Made by a program: the position numbers and the translations under genes. This document shows positions 1 through 9,854 of a stretch of 64,000 nt of DNA, piece by piece. The stretch is from assembly GCF_937616625.2 (NCBI RefSeq), contig NC_065571.1, forward strand, positions 28,098,201-28,162,200. Reading direction: 5' to 3'. Below the pieces are notes generated by a model that did no database searches, was not told the origin of the DNA, and saw only the letters and a list, made by a program, of their open reading frames with translations. Within the stretch, counting starts at the first letter, position 1. Each line of letters opens with the position of its first letter. This stretch comes from Mercurialis annua. Taxonomy: Eukaryota; Streptophyta; Magnoliopsida; Malpighiales; Euphorbiaceae.

Positions 1-363
1 AATCGATAAATTCTTAAATTATTACTGTTACGTATTATTTATATCCGATAAATAATACGAAGCTCGATATTAACACTTTCCCGTCAAAATCCAATATTTC
101 CATTTCCGACACAAAGTGGCTAAATTATCACTTTGGTCCCTGCACTTTATTTTGGGCTTTTCTTGACATTTTTCCATTTAATTCCAATTCTAACTTTAGA
201 ATTGAACTGTAACCTTGATTTCCTCATAAATAATTTCCTGAAACCGACCTACCAAAATTTATTTATCTAAATTTTATCTGAAAACTTTCTGATAACGCCA
301 GCCTGGCGAATCCAAACTGGACACGTTTTCCAATTAGCTAATCAATTATTTTGGGGTATTACA
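1..363 (-). repeat. 3' LTR of the gag-only gypsy element, partial
   Basis: On the minus strand this begins TGTAATACCCC at 363 and runs off the window. It matches 6612-6974 base for base by eye. Near its inner end it holds a perfect hairpin: CGTATTATTTAT at 31-42 pairs with 48-59 across a 5-nt loop. The same hairpin is at 6642-6670 in the other LTR. Confidence 0.9.
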
Positions 364-376
364 TTCTTCCCCCCTT
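364..376 (-). promoter_or_regulatory. Polypurine tract of the gag-only gypsy element
   Basis: On the minus strand this reads AAGGGGGGAAGAA directly before the LTR start TGTAATACC. This is the expected plus-strand primer for reverse transcription. The adjoining minus-strand sequence (about 377-400) reads as the ATTCGAGGACGAATTTTTAT type found at the end of many plant Del/Tekay-like elements. The same arrangement recurs at 25535-25566. Confidence 0.85.
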
Positions 377-377
377 A

Positions 378-2015
378 TAAAAATTCGTCCTCGAATTTTC
401 ATATACCTTCCTTAAATACCTTGTTCAATCGTATTCTTACAAACTGCTATAATAGTTTACCTTTTTGATCTTCCTCGATAGTGAGTTCAGTTGTACTCAC
501 ATATATACTTTATCATTAGGGACGATAATCTTCGTCACCAGACTCCCTCGTTTAGACAATCCATTACTCTTCTTTATTTGGTCGTTGTCACGACTTGATC
601 TTGTTTTCCAACATCGTTTACTCCTATCATCATTCCTTATTGAGTGATATGGACACTCAAATTATACGTATTTCACTATCTACGTAGTCTCATTAACCAC
701 CATCTTCTCTTGTCTCGTTATTCCACTTATTATATAATAATTCCTTCTTTTACTACTTAGTACTTGATTCATATTTATTATGAATCAATTCTCTTTCGTC
801 GACCGTTTACGATAATATCTTATTTATATTCCTTAACAAATCCTTGTTCATAACCTATCATTCTTTTCTTTCCACACTTCCGCTGCGATACTCTGAGTAA
901 TCATTCACTAACTGTGACTTTGCAGTTAGGTTCACACGGTCTCTTATCTATTACTATTCCTCGGTGACAGTATCTCGATATACTTATCGAGTAACTTCCT
1001 ATGCTAACAATCCTTAACTCTCTTACTACTGCTTGATTCATAATCATTATGAATCAATTCTCTTTATTCGACCTTTTTGAACAAGGTTTGTTTGTTCGTA
1101 GGGTTCATATCCCCTGACGTATGTAACTTCTATGTTCGATTTTCTCATTCTAGAGGTACACTAGCTCTTAGCTTATTATACGTGGTTGCTATCACTTTAC
1201 AAACGTGTAAAGTAACGCCATTATACTTGTATTCTACATACAAGACTGCTTTAAATATTTTCAATTCAAATCTCGATACATCTCGCTCCACGATACACTA
1301 TTCGTTATTCTATACACGTATATTCTTATATAGGCCTAACAAGATGATCAGTCTTGTTCTATGCCTCTAGGTACAGAGTCATTGTCTGAGCGTATTTACG
1401 TTTGAAAACTCATTCGTTTAAAATCACGATACTTTTCATTTTCAAATCATGTCATAATTGTGCGCCGGTGTGATGATTTCTCTCATCACAAGAGTTGCAA
1501 TGACACTCCTCTTTTTCATTTTCAGACATACACAATGTATATGATGCATGTCCTATTAGTGAATGCAATATGGATGTAGTGATGCAATTCTATTCATGTC
1601 AATGCGATGTTTTTATGATTCGTGTCCGGGCACAATTATGTCTTTTCAAAACATCTCATTTCAATCAAATACTTTTCTTTTCATAAAACGAAATTTACGT
1701 AAGTTTCTATCGACATAAGACTCTGTACAAACTTTTATTTATAGCGATTAACGCTCTATCACGCACAAACTAAACATACCTATTACATACGAAAAGATGT
1801 AACCCTATTCGTCTGTTTCAGGCGTTGTGCTAAACTCACGTCCTAAACGTTCTCCTTTGAACTAGATTAGCTCAAGAGGTCCAATCATTATTGAGCTTCT
1901 TGTGTTTGAATTCCATAACTTCCACAGCTACTATGTGGTCTATCTTGTAATTTTTAACCAAACATCATTGAAGAGACAAAATTGTTGGGCATTTCACATG
2001 ATTCGTGGTATTTTG
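378..2015 (-). other. Non-coding, hairpin-rich internal region where pol would be
   Basis: I see no sustained coding frame and no retroviral enzyme motif. The stretch is instead crowded with short perfect inverted repeats. Examples are 481-500 (arms of 6), 764-788 (arms of 9, loop 7), 974-991 (7, loop 4), 1033-1057 (12, loop 1), 1194-1213 (8, loop 4), 1226-1244 (7, loop 5) and 1469-1490 (8, loop 6). Those at 764 and 1033 share a stem and flanks but differ in the loop, so they are duplicates. Short open frames here are not credible genes. Confidence 0.7.
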
Positions 2016-3149
2016 TTACATGGAAAGTGGGCATTCGTTCTCGTAGTGACCTTGTTGTCCACACTTAAAGCATACATCCCTTGCAGCCTGACAGACACCT
2101 AAGTGTCTTCTGCCACATTGTGGACATATGAGGTTTGTAAAGCTTGAACTTCCTTGTTCAGACTTCAGACTAATGGTTCTAGCCCTTTTGGCTGCTTTTC
2201 CTTGTCTGCCCTTCTTATGAGTCCGGCCATGTCGTCGTTCAGTTTCTTCTCTCACTTGACTAGACGTTTGATGTCCGTAATTCAAACGTTCACTTCTTGT
2301 CTGATTTGAGCGTGAAGGATCAGGGATTTCGTTGAAATGGATAAGTGCCCGTTCCATTTGTTTCGCACTATCCACAAGCTGAACAAATTCTTTATCAGTA
2401 TGACTCAATAATCCTATAAATTGAGATCCTAATCCATTCACGAATCTTGTATTAACTTGGACCCTATTTATCATTAAATCTGGAGAAAATCTGCTTAGTC
2501 GATTAAACTCAGCGACATAATCGTGAACTGATCCATCTCCTCGAGATAATGATAATAACTTGTCTCTATTGCCTTCAACCACAGCAAATGGTAGGAAGAA
2601 TTCTTTGAATCGGGTCACAAACTCTGCCCATGTTATTTGACCCATTATCGGTCTGATTACTTGTCGAAACCAATCCATGGCTGAACCTTTCAATGACATC
2701 TCCGTCAATATTATTGTTTATCTTTCATCTGCTTGGAGTCTACGAGCATTCTGCTCAACTTCTTCTAGGAAATCGAGTGCATCACTTGATCCGTCAAACT
2801 TCTTTGAGTTTAACTTCGTATAAGCCAATAACAAATCTCTATCTGTATTTCTCTCTTCGCGTTGATACTGTCGTTGTATCAACTGCCCCATCATTAACAT
2901 ACAATTCTGCATATCGGTTAATTCTGCGGCCAGTCGATTGACATCGACATTAAGTGGTTGCGGCACTCCTGGTGACTGCACGTTCCCGGCTTGGCCTACT
3001 CCAGGTTCCTCTTGATCTCTGCCCCGTCCACGGCCCCTATCTGCCGATTGGGCCGGGTCATATTCGCCCGTATTACCTCTGGCCTCCTCGCGGGCCTCGT
3101 TTACGAGTTGTGCGACTGCACGCGCTTGTATAGCTCTTTGCTCAGCCAT
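2016..3149 (-). pseudogene. gag: Gypsy gag polyprotein with one internal stop
   Basis: This is one minus-strand frame of 378 codons from an ATG at 3149, interrupted only by TAA at 2720-2718. The first part (about 143 residues) has an Arg/Gly/Asp-rich stretch (DRGRGRGRDQEE) and then the region leading into the retrotransposon-gag domain. The second part carries the aromatic-rich gag core (SAMDWFRQVIRPIMGQITWA) and ends in a zinc knuckle, CFKCGQQGHYENEC, with C-x2-C-x4-H-x4-C spacing. Gag forms the capsid-like particle and binds the element's RNA. With a single stop in an otherwise open frame, the copy is barely decayed. The normal downstream pol is absent. Confidence 0.85.
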
Positions 3150-3978
3150 TCTATTCGTATAGAACCCTCGATGTGTCCCTTAAAACATAACATAAATAAA
3201 TCATCACAAACAAGTTCGTTTTGGCCTAACTTGGCCACGTCACAAACTTGATAGTTTTGAGAGTATTCCGCTCTTTATAGACTTAGTGGAACATTAAGAA
3301 CATATGGTCATACATACGTGTTCCATTCCTATGCTGCGCATGTCTATAAACATTCTATGTTAATCGAATCCAAAGAAAATCAGTGTCCCTTAGATTTTCT
3401 TTGACTAAATTGCGTATCTTAAATCTTGTAATCATTTCGCCTATCATAGACTCAATAAAAACCAACAACATTCAATCATAAGGCACAATCCTATTTACAG
3501 GAATCAATCACAAATACGCATACGTTTGATATATCGCATTACTAATTACAGGTTTACGTACCTGTGAGCATATCACTCCCCTGAGTGTTCGCGTTTTGCA
3601 AAACAATACACAGCTCATCTTATCAATCATATAATATCCAATCAATCAATTCAATCATAGTCCATAACAATATTCTTCTATCATATGAGTCTCGAGAGTA
3701 TATAACTCTTCGCAGACTATAGATACTCGAAAGCGTATTGCTTACTCGAGTAAACACAAAACATAAATTATGCTCACGCACATTCCTAACTCGACTCCTA
3801 ATAGCACATATAGGAGGGGACGTCTTTGTAAAATGATTGAAAAATCGATGAAAAAGATGATAACGTTCAAAAGACATGACTGTAAATTCCTATAATCCGC
3901 AGTAGTTCCTAGGTATTGACTGACTCGTTGCGATACTTAGATCACAAAAGAACAATGGCCTAGGAACACTAAACCATT
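3150..3978 (-). other. 5' leader of the gag-only gypsy element
   Basis: This 830-base stretch lies between the primer-binding site and gag. I see no coding frame of substance and no recognisable RNA gene. It is presumably the untranslated leader, where a packaging signal would sit, but no specific signal can be named from the sequence. Confidence 0.55.
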
Positions 3979-3990
3979 GCTCTGATACCA
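3979..3990 (-). promoter_or_regulatory. Primer-binding site (initiator Met tRNA type)
   Basis: On the minus strand this reads TGGTATCAGAGC, the common plant sequence complementary to the 3' end of initiator methionine tRNA. It starts four bases after the LTR end (GGGTCGTGACA). It fixes the element's orientation and the inner border of the 5' LTR. Confidence 0.92.
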
Positions 3991-4664
3991 ACTTTGTCAC
4001 GACCCAAATTATTGAGCCGCGACCGGCGCTAGGGAATGGGAGTGGTAGCTCCAAAACCCGTAGCAAGCCTGAAAATACATATTAATTTTTTGCAAATCAA
4101 ATTATATCTCGTATATCATCATAATATCAAAATATACACGACCCTTGTTTGAAATACATATCAGAGTTAAAGCGCTTCACCAATAGAGTCTGACTATTCT
4201 AAACTACTGCGGACTTGCTAGAATGAGAACCTAGTCTCATGACTCGTACTACTTCCGAGAATTAAAAACTTCGGAAGCTTCGATCTCCACATCGTACCTA
4301 ACTCAACCTGTAAAAATTGGAATAACAACGGGGTCAGTATAAAACTGAGTGAATACACATAATTACAAGTAATATTGCATAAAGGGTGAAAACGTTTAAA
4401 AACCTCTTTATATAGAAAATATTCTTTTTGAATTATACTTCACACGATCTTACTCCCAAACATTCTTCGTATGTTCGTTCATACTATCAGAGGCCATCTA
4501 CGTGTCATAAACTAAGCGTTTATGTTATAGACGTACCTGATATCCTTGCCTCGTTCTTATACCTCATGTACGTTTATACTGCGTACATGCTTGACATGTT
4601 TTGTTTACTGTTATAGTTTTGATTGTCTTTATTTTTCTTATTAAGCTTTCCTAACTTCATTTTT

Positions 4665-4856
4665 CTGACATCGATAGCAAAGCCAACCGATGTGTTTCAT
4701 CTGTCTGACATCGATAGCAAAGCCAACCGATGTGTTACGCATATCTGACATCGATAGCAAAGCCAACCGATGTGTTTTACATATCTGACATCGATAGCCA
4801 AGCCAACCGATGTGTCTTTAATCATCTGACATCGATAGCCACGCCAACCGATGTGT
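4665..4856. repeat. Five-copy 40-bp tandem repeat, each copy a stem-loop
   Basis: The unit starts CTGACATCGATAG at 4665, 4705, 4745, 4785 and 4826. Within each copy ACATCG pairs with CGATGT across about 14 nt. The spacers vary while the paired ends are kept. It lies inside the LTR. Confidence 0.9.
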
Positions 4857-6004
4857 CTTATCTCATATCTTAATTATTGCTCTTGTTTCATATTGATTCT
4901 CGATATATATATACTTGATTTTATCTTTATATGAGTCCCGAGGACTATTATCAAGAATGGGTAGATACAGGTCTCGGGATACCTCTACCGAGATCAACCT
5001 TGTATCTCAGTTCTTATATTTGGTTGTACCATCGTACAACTTCTCGTTTTACGTTTATTATTTAATTATATATTTTCTGTTATGTTGTATTGATCCTTTA
5101 TGGACCATAACATGCACATTGCAATCTACAATCATACATCTATAACACACGCACGTATGGTATTCGTTATAATTAAAAGTACGTATGGGAACGTACTATA
5201 TTTCTTTGTAAACATATGAATAATAGTACATATGGGAATGTACTATACTTTTCTCGTGCATATTTGGTTCGATACTTGTATATTGCTTAACCTCTTTCCC
5301 AGTATTTTAAACAGATATGTTCTTTTCATCTATTTATATTATTCTTAAAATAACGCAGTACGGAAAGTAATCATTTTCAAAACATACATACATACATGTA
5401 CTTTTTCAAACATACTATTAAACATATAAGTATTCATATAGTCGCCCGTATATAAAAATACGCGACTTTATGAATATTAACGAGTAATTAAAATGTACTC
5501 ACAGTGACTGCTATCCAATCTACCGCAATGCTACCAATCTATCACGCAGGTTCTATGCATTGTCCGATCTTGTAGCTATTCCAGCTCGTCGGCCTGGTAG
5601 CTCGTCGGTACGTCCATTACTTATCCAAATTACCTGTACGTTTAATTCATAAACGTAAACTTAGTACCGAAATCCTAAGTTGTAACCTTAGGTTATCACG
5701 ATCTTATTCTAAATACGTCTTTTAACCTTGATCGTGTTCTAATACTTAGTCGAGATACTGATTATATCTCTTAATCGTATTCCTATACGTACTTTCAAAC
5801 TTTAGGGTTTAGTTTCATTCCGATGAAGTTTCAAGTAGTTTTCAGGACAATGCGCAGGTGCTGCCTGCACACTGACACTGTTTAGTAAAACGATGATCTC
5901 TCCCAATTGAACCGTTGGATCGAGATGAAATTTGACAGAGGCGTTCCTAAGAGGCAAATCTATAAACTGACCGTTGGGATTTTCAATCTGGCAAGTTTTG
6001 GGTA

Positions 6005-6144
6005 GTGTGCGAACGCACACCCAAATTTTAAGGAGTGTGCGAACGCACACTCAATGTGTGCGAACGCACACTCAATGTGTGCGAACGCACACCCTTATTT
6101 TTAAGGAGTGTGCGAACGCACACTTAATGTGTGCGAACGCACAC
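6005..6144. repeat. Cluster of six 16-bp palindromes GTGTGCGAACGCACAC
   Basis: Perfect copies lie at 6005-6020, 6035-6050, 6056-6071, 6077-6092, 6108-6123 and 6129-6144. Each has 7-bp arms around AA. Spacing is 21 to 32 bp. They sit about 830-970 bp from the LTR start and could be protein-binding dyads in the promoter region; that role is inference. Confidence 0.92.
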
Positions 6145-6974
6145 TCTTAACAGCTCCCGGAAAGTCGTTTTCCGGGGCTTTTCAGCCATCCCGACGTGCT
6201 ATACATTCAACTATACAAACCCCGCATCTCGGTTTTCATTAAAACGCTATAATAACTTCAAAAACGTTAAATTCGATCCTAATATTCTATATACCTAAAA
6301 CAGCCCCCTTTTAACCATTTCCATCCAAAATTTTCGAAGATTTACCTTGATTTGATGTTCGGAAACGATAGGGCTTTCGATTCTAAAGAGATCGCCGCGA
6401 AAATCGCTCGAATCGGACGTCGAACGGCGAAACGGCGGCGAAACGATTGTAATCGGCGTTTGAAGCTTCTGGAGATCACCCTTCTGATTCTCCTTTCTTC
6501 ATATTTCAATCCTTATATATTAAGGTTAAATGCTCACTTTGGTCCTTGCTCTTTTTGTTTATTATCATTTATCCTTTAAACTTTTCTTTCGTACGATTTA
6601 GTCCATAACTAAATCGATAAATTCTTAAATTATTACTGTTACGTATTATTTATATCCGATAAATAATACGAAGCTCGATATTAACACTTTCCCGTCAAAA
6701 TCCAATATTTCCATTTCCGACACAAAGTGGCTAAATTATCACTTTGGTCCCTGCACTTTATTTTGGGCTTTTCTTGACATTTTTCCATTTAATTCCAATT
6801 CTAACTTTAGAATTGAACTGTAACCTTGATTTCCTCATAAATAATTTCCTGAAACCGACCTACCAAAATTTATTTATCTAAATTTTATCTGAAAACTTTC
6901 TGATAACGCCAGCCTGGCGAATCCAAACTGGACACGTTTTCCAATTAGCTAATCAATTATTTTGGGGTATTACA

Positions 6975-8464
6975 GTATAAGGCCCGATAAGCTTTTAGCT
7001 ATTTCACCTTGGCCAATAAAAGGTGTTTTTATCATTTTTCCCACCAAACAAGATTCACATGTTTCAAATGATTCATAATCAAATGAATTCAAAAGTCTAT
7101 CTCTTTGAAGTTTTGATATGCGTTTCTCATTTATATGGCCTAAACGACAATGCCAGAGATAAGTACAGTTTAAATCATTTGACTTAAACTTCTTATCATT
7201 GATGTTATAGATTGATTTTTCATTAGTGGCTTCAACATTTAAAATATAAAGACCACTACTGCGTGGAGCATATCCATAAAGAATGTTATTATGCGAAATA
7301 CTGCATTTATTATTCCTAATAATAAATTCAAAACCATCCTTGCCTAACAAGAAACAGAAATAATATTCCTACACATGGTATGTACATAATGACAATTATT
7401 CAAAGATAAAATAAGTCCACTAGGCAAAGATAACTCATAAGTCCCTACAGCTAAAGCAGCAACTCTTGCTCCATTGCCAACTCGTAGGTCCACTTCGTCT
7501 TTTGTCAAACTTCTACTCCTTTTGAGACCTTGCAGATAAGTACAAATGTGAGATCCAGATCCAGTATCTAATACCCATGAATAAGAAGTAGAAAGATTAC
7601 TTTCTATAACATAATACCTGAAGTGGTAGTCTCACTACCCTTGTTCTTCTTCCGATCATCCAGATATTTCTTACAATTCCTTTTCCAATGTCCAGGTTCC
7701 TTGCAAGAAAGTTCCTTCCTTTGGCGGTTTTGCTTTCGGTTCATCCATGGTCTTAGGCTTGGGCTTGGGCTTAGAATTCTTAGAAGCTTTTCCCTTTCCA
7801 TTACCAGACCTTTTCATACCCTTTCCCTTGTTGACCATAAGAACATCTTTGGTTTCATTCTTGATGCTCTTTTCAGCAGTTTGAAGCTTCCCATGCAACC
7901 CTGTGATGGTCTTATCCATATTATGGATATTGAAGTTCATGATGAAACCATTATAAGCCTCAAGCAAAGATTGGAGAACAATGTCCGTAGCCAACTCTTG
8001 GGCAATTGCGAGACCGAGCCTGTCCAAATGTTCAAGATGACCTTTCATCTTCAAAACATGAGGACTGACTGAGCCGCTAGTAGTCAACTTGCAAGAAAGA
8101 AAATTCTTGATGGTATTGAACCTTTCAATTCTTGCTCTCTCTTGGAACATTTCCATAAGATCAGCAATCATGGTGTTTGCATCCAATTCCATCATTTGCT
8201 TTTGAAGCTCATTCTCATGCATCCAAGCATAATGCAAGTGACATCAGTAGAGTCATTGAGATGCTTCGTATAAGCGTCTCTTTGAGCTCAAGTAGCACCA
8301 GCAGCTGGTTCCTCAGGGAGGGGTTGATCAAGGATATATTTTTTTCTTTCTTGCCTAAGAACAATTCTTAGGTTTCTGTACCAGTCCAGAAAGTTAGTGC
8401 AATTGGGCTTATCCTTCTGAAGGATTGATCGCACTGATAAAGTATGTGTAGTGTTTAAAGCCAT
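6975..8464 (-). pseudogene. gag-pol: Copia gag-protease-preintegrase region, frameshifted
   Basis: The frame opens with an ATG at 8464 (MALNTTHTLSVRSILQ), a typical copia gag start. A TGA near 8290, explainable from CGA, and frameshifts break it. Gag continues at 8237-7671 in another frame. The zinc knuckle lies at about 7740-7660 (CKEPGHWKRNC); the first Cys of the usual C-x2-C pair is displaced by a frameshift. The protease signature LDTGSGSHIC can be read at about 7585-7545. A pre-integrase stretch with LWHCRLGHINEKRI and CESCLVGKM follows at 7240-7030. The sequence stops at 6975, where the gypsy LTR is inserted, so integrase and reverse transcriptase are not present here. Confidence 0.85.
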
Positions 8465-9087
8465 CTCTACAACAATAAATATACAAATAGCATTTAATAA
8501 AAGGCACATTAAAATTCCCACAATATATATTCGTAATTCATATAAAAACCCTTAACATTAATTTCAACAATTTGAAAAATAATAGTGGGACAAGATCCAT
8601 ATTTTACCCTACTTCAAGTAAGTTTTGCCTTATCACTTTAAGTGTGGTTATTTAGGTAGGTAAAACTTTACCAATTACATCTTATGCAATTCTTGAATAT
8701 AGAATATTAACATCACATGTAATCTTGATATTCTATCTTATACCCTAGGTTCAAAACAATTTTGATAACCTAGTTAAGTCTAATCAAATCAAACATATGG
8801 ATATCACTTTTATCCAACTTATCTTACTTAGATGACTTTATACATCATGTTTTGATATAGCCTATACAAAGCAATCTAAGTCTTGATAAGTGTTATTACA
8901 ATGGGAGGTATATTGAAGACTTAATATTAAATAAGGGTTTGTTATTTATCCTATTTAGTTATCCTATCTTATCACATATAAAATAATCATGCAAAGCATA
9001 TAACTAATAAGATAAACATTAAAAACATATTATTTCACTATTTTAAAACATATTTAACAACAATCACATAAATATGTTATTCATGAT
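8465..9087 (-). other. Copia leader, part next to gag
   Basis: This is AT-rich sequence with no coding signal. It is the gag-proximal part of the copia untranslated leader. Its continuation is at 17399, on the other side of the CACTA insertion. Confidence 0.7.
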
Positions 9088-9594
9088 CACTACAAGAAAA
9101 CAGGGCTTTAGCGACGGAATTTTCCGTCGCTAAAGCCATCATTTCCGTCGCAAAACAACCGTTGCGACGGACTGTATCCGTCGCAACATATTTGGTCGCA
9201 AAAAAAATTTGCGACCAAAACCGTGTCCGTGGCTAAGTTTGCGACGGAATAGTCCGTCGCCAATCAGACAAAATCCGTCGCAAATATGTCTCCAAAGGCA
9301 TTTGCGACGGAATAGTCCGTCGCCAATCAGACAAAATCCATCGCAAATATGTCTCCAGACGATATGATTTGGAGACATATTTGCGATGGATTTTGTCTGA
9401 TTGGCGACGGACTATTCCGTCGCAAATGCCTTAGCCTTGGAGACGAAAGCTGAGGGGTCTGCGACGGAATTATCCGTCGCAAATCAGCGACGGACAACAT
9501 CCGTCGCCAATTCATCAGCTTTTGTCTCCAAAAGCTGATGAATTGGCGACGGAAAAGTCCGTCGCAAATACCACAGTCCGTCGCAAATTTCATT
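9088..9594. repeat. CACTA left terminal repeat and subterminal repeat field
   Basis: After the terminal CACTACAAGAAAA there are about twenty copies of GCGACGGA or its complement in direct and inverted pairs, often as GCGACGGAATAGTCCGTCGC. In this superfamily the subterminal repeats bind the element-encoded TNPA-type protein. A 58-bp block is repeated directly (about 9240-9297 and 9300-9357), and larger inverted repeats overlay the field. Confidence 0.9.
9295..9432. repeat. 63-bp perfect inverted repeat in the CACTA end
   Basis: The arms at 9295-9357 and 9370-9432 are exact reverse complements around a 12-nt loop. A second hairpin lies just beside it, with arms of 23 bp at 9501-9523 and 9530-9552 around GTCTCC. 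A transcript through this end would fold into long double-stranded RNA. Confidence 0.93.
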
Positions 9595-9704
9595 TTTTTC
9601 GGCATTTTTTTGTTGTTTTACGCTATTTTTTGCCGTTTTCCCCTGTCGTTTTAAATACAGTAATAACAATTCATTTATAAATTACAATCAATTGAAACTG
9701 ATAA

Positions 9705-9706
<2 letters not shown>

Positions 9707-9772
<66 letters not shown>
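9707..9772. repeat. (AT)n microsatellite
   Basis: An uninterrupted AT dinucleotide run of about 60 bp, between the subterminal repeats and the 3' end of the second CACTA gene. Confidence 0.95.
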
Positions 9773-9775
<3 letters not shown>

Positions 9776-9854
9776 TCAGAGTATACATGTAAACGTCAAA
9801 AAATAAAAATAAAAACCGTATTATATGTTTGTAATAAAATAAGCTAACACGACA

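Larger units (their letters stand above)
1..6974 (-). mobile_element. Non-autonomous Ty3/gypsy LTR retrotransposon with gag only (Del/Tekay-like ends)
   Basis: Reading on the minus strand, the order is 5' LTR (6974 to 3995), primer-binding site (3990 to 3979), gag (3149 to 2016), a non-coding stretch (2015 to 378), a polypurine tract (376 to 364) and the start of the 3' LTR (363 to 1, cut by the window). Positions 1-363 match 6612-6974 with no difference that I can see, so insertion was recent. The internal region is only about 3.6 kb, and I see no protease, reverse transcriptase, RNase H or integrase motif. This is the layout of gag-only, terminal-repeat elements that move using enzymes from relatives. 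It is inserted in the pol region of the copia element that starts at 6975. The lineage is inferred only from the LTR ends and the sequence next to the polypurine tract. Confidence 0.85.
3995..6974 (-). repeat. 5' LTR of the gag-only gypsy element (2.98 kb)
   Basis: The minus-strand copy starts TGTAATACCCC at 6974 and ends GGGTCGTGACA at 3995, giving TG...CA termini. It is long for an LTR and has no credible gene. It contains a five-copy 40-bp tandem repeat (4665-4856), many stem-loops (for example 4565-4589, 5023-5040, 5178-5197 and 5225-5244) and a cluster of six identical 16-bp palindromes (6005-6144). The host bases just outside (6975-6979, gtata) would be the target duplication; the matching copy lies beyond the left edge. 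Confidence 0.9.

Noticed and set aside
465..1370. Small plus-strand frames at 465-647 and 1077-1370
   Set aside because: They lie on the antisense side of the non-coding interior of a gypsy element, with no family features.
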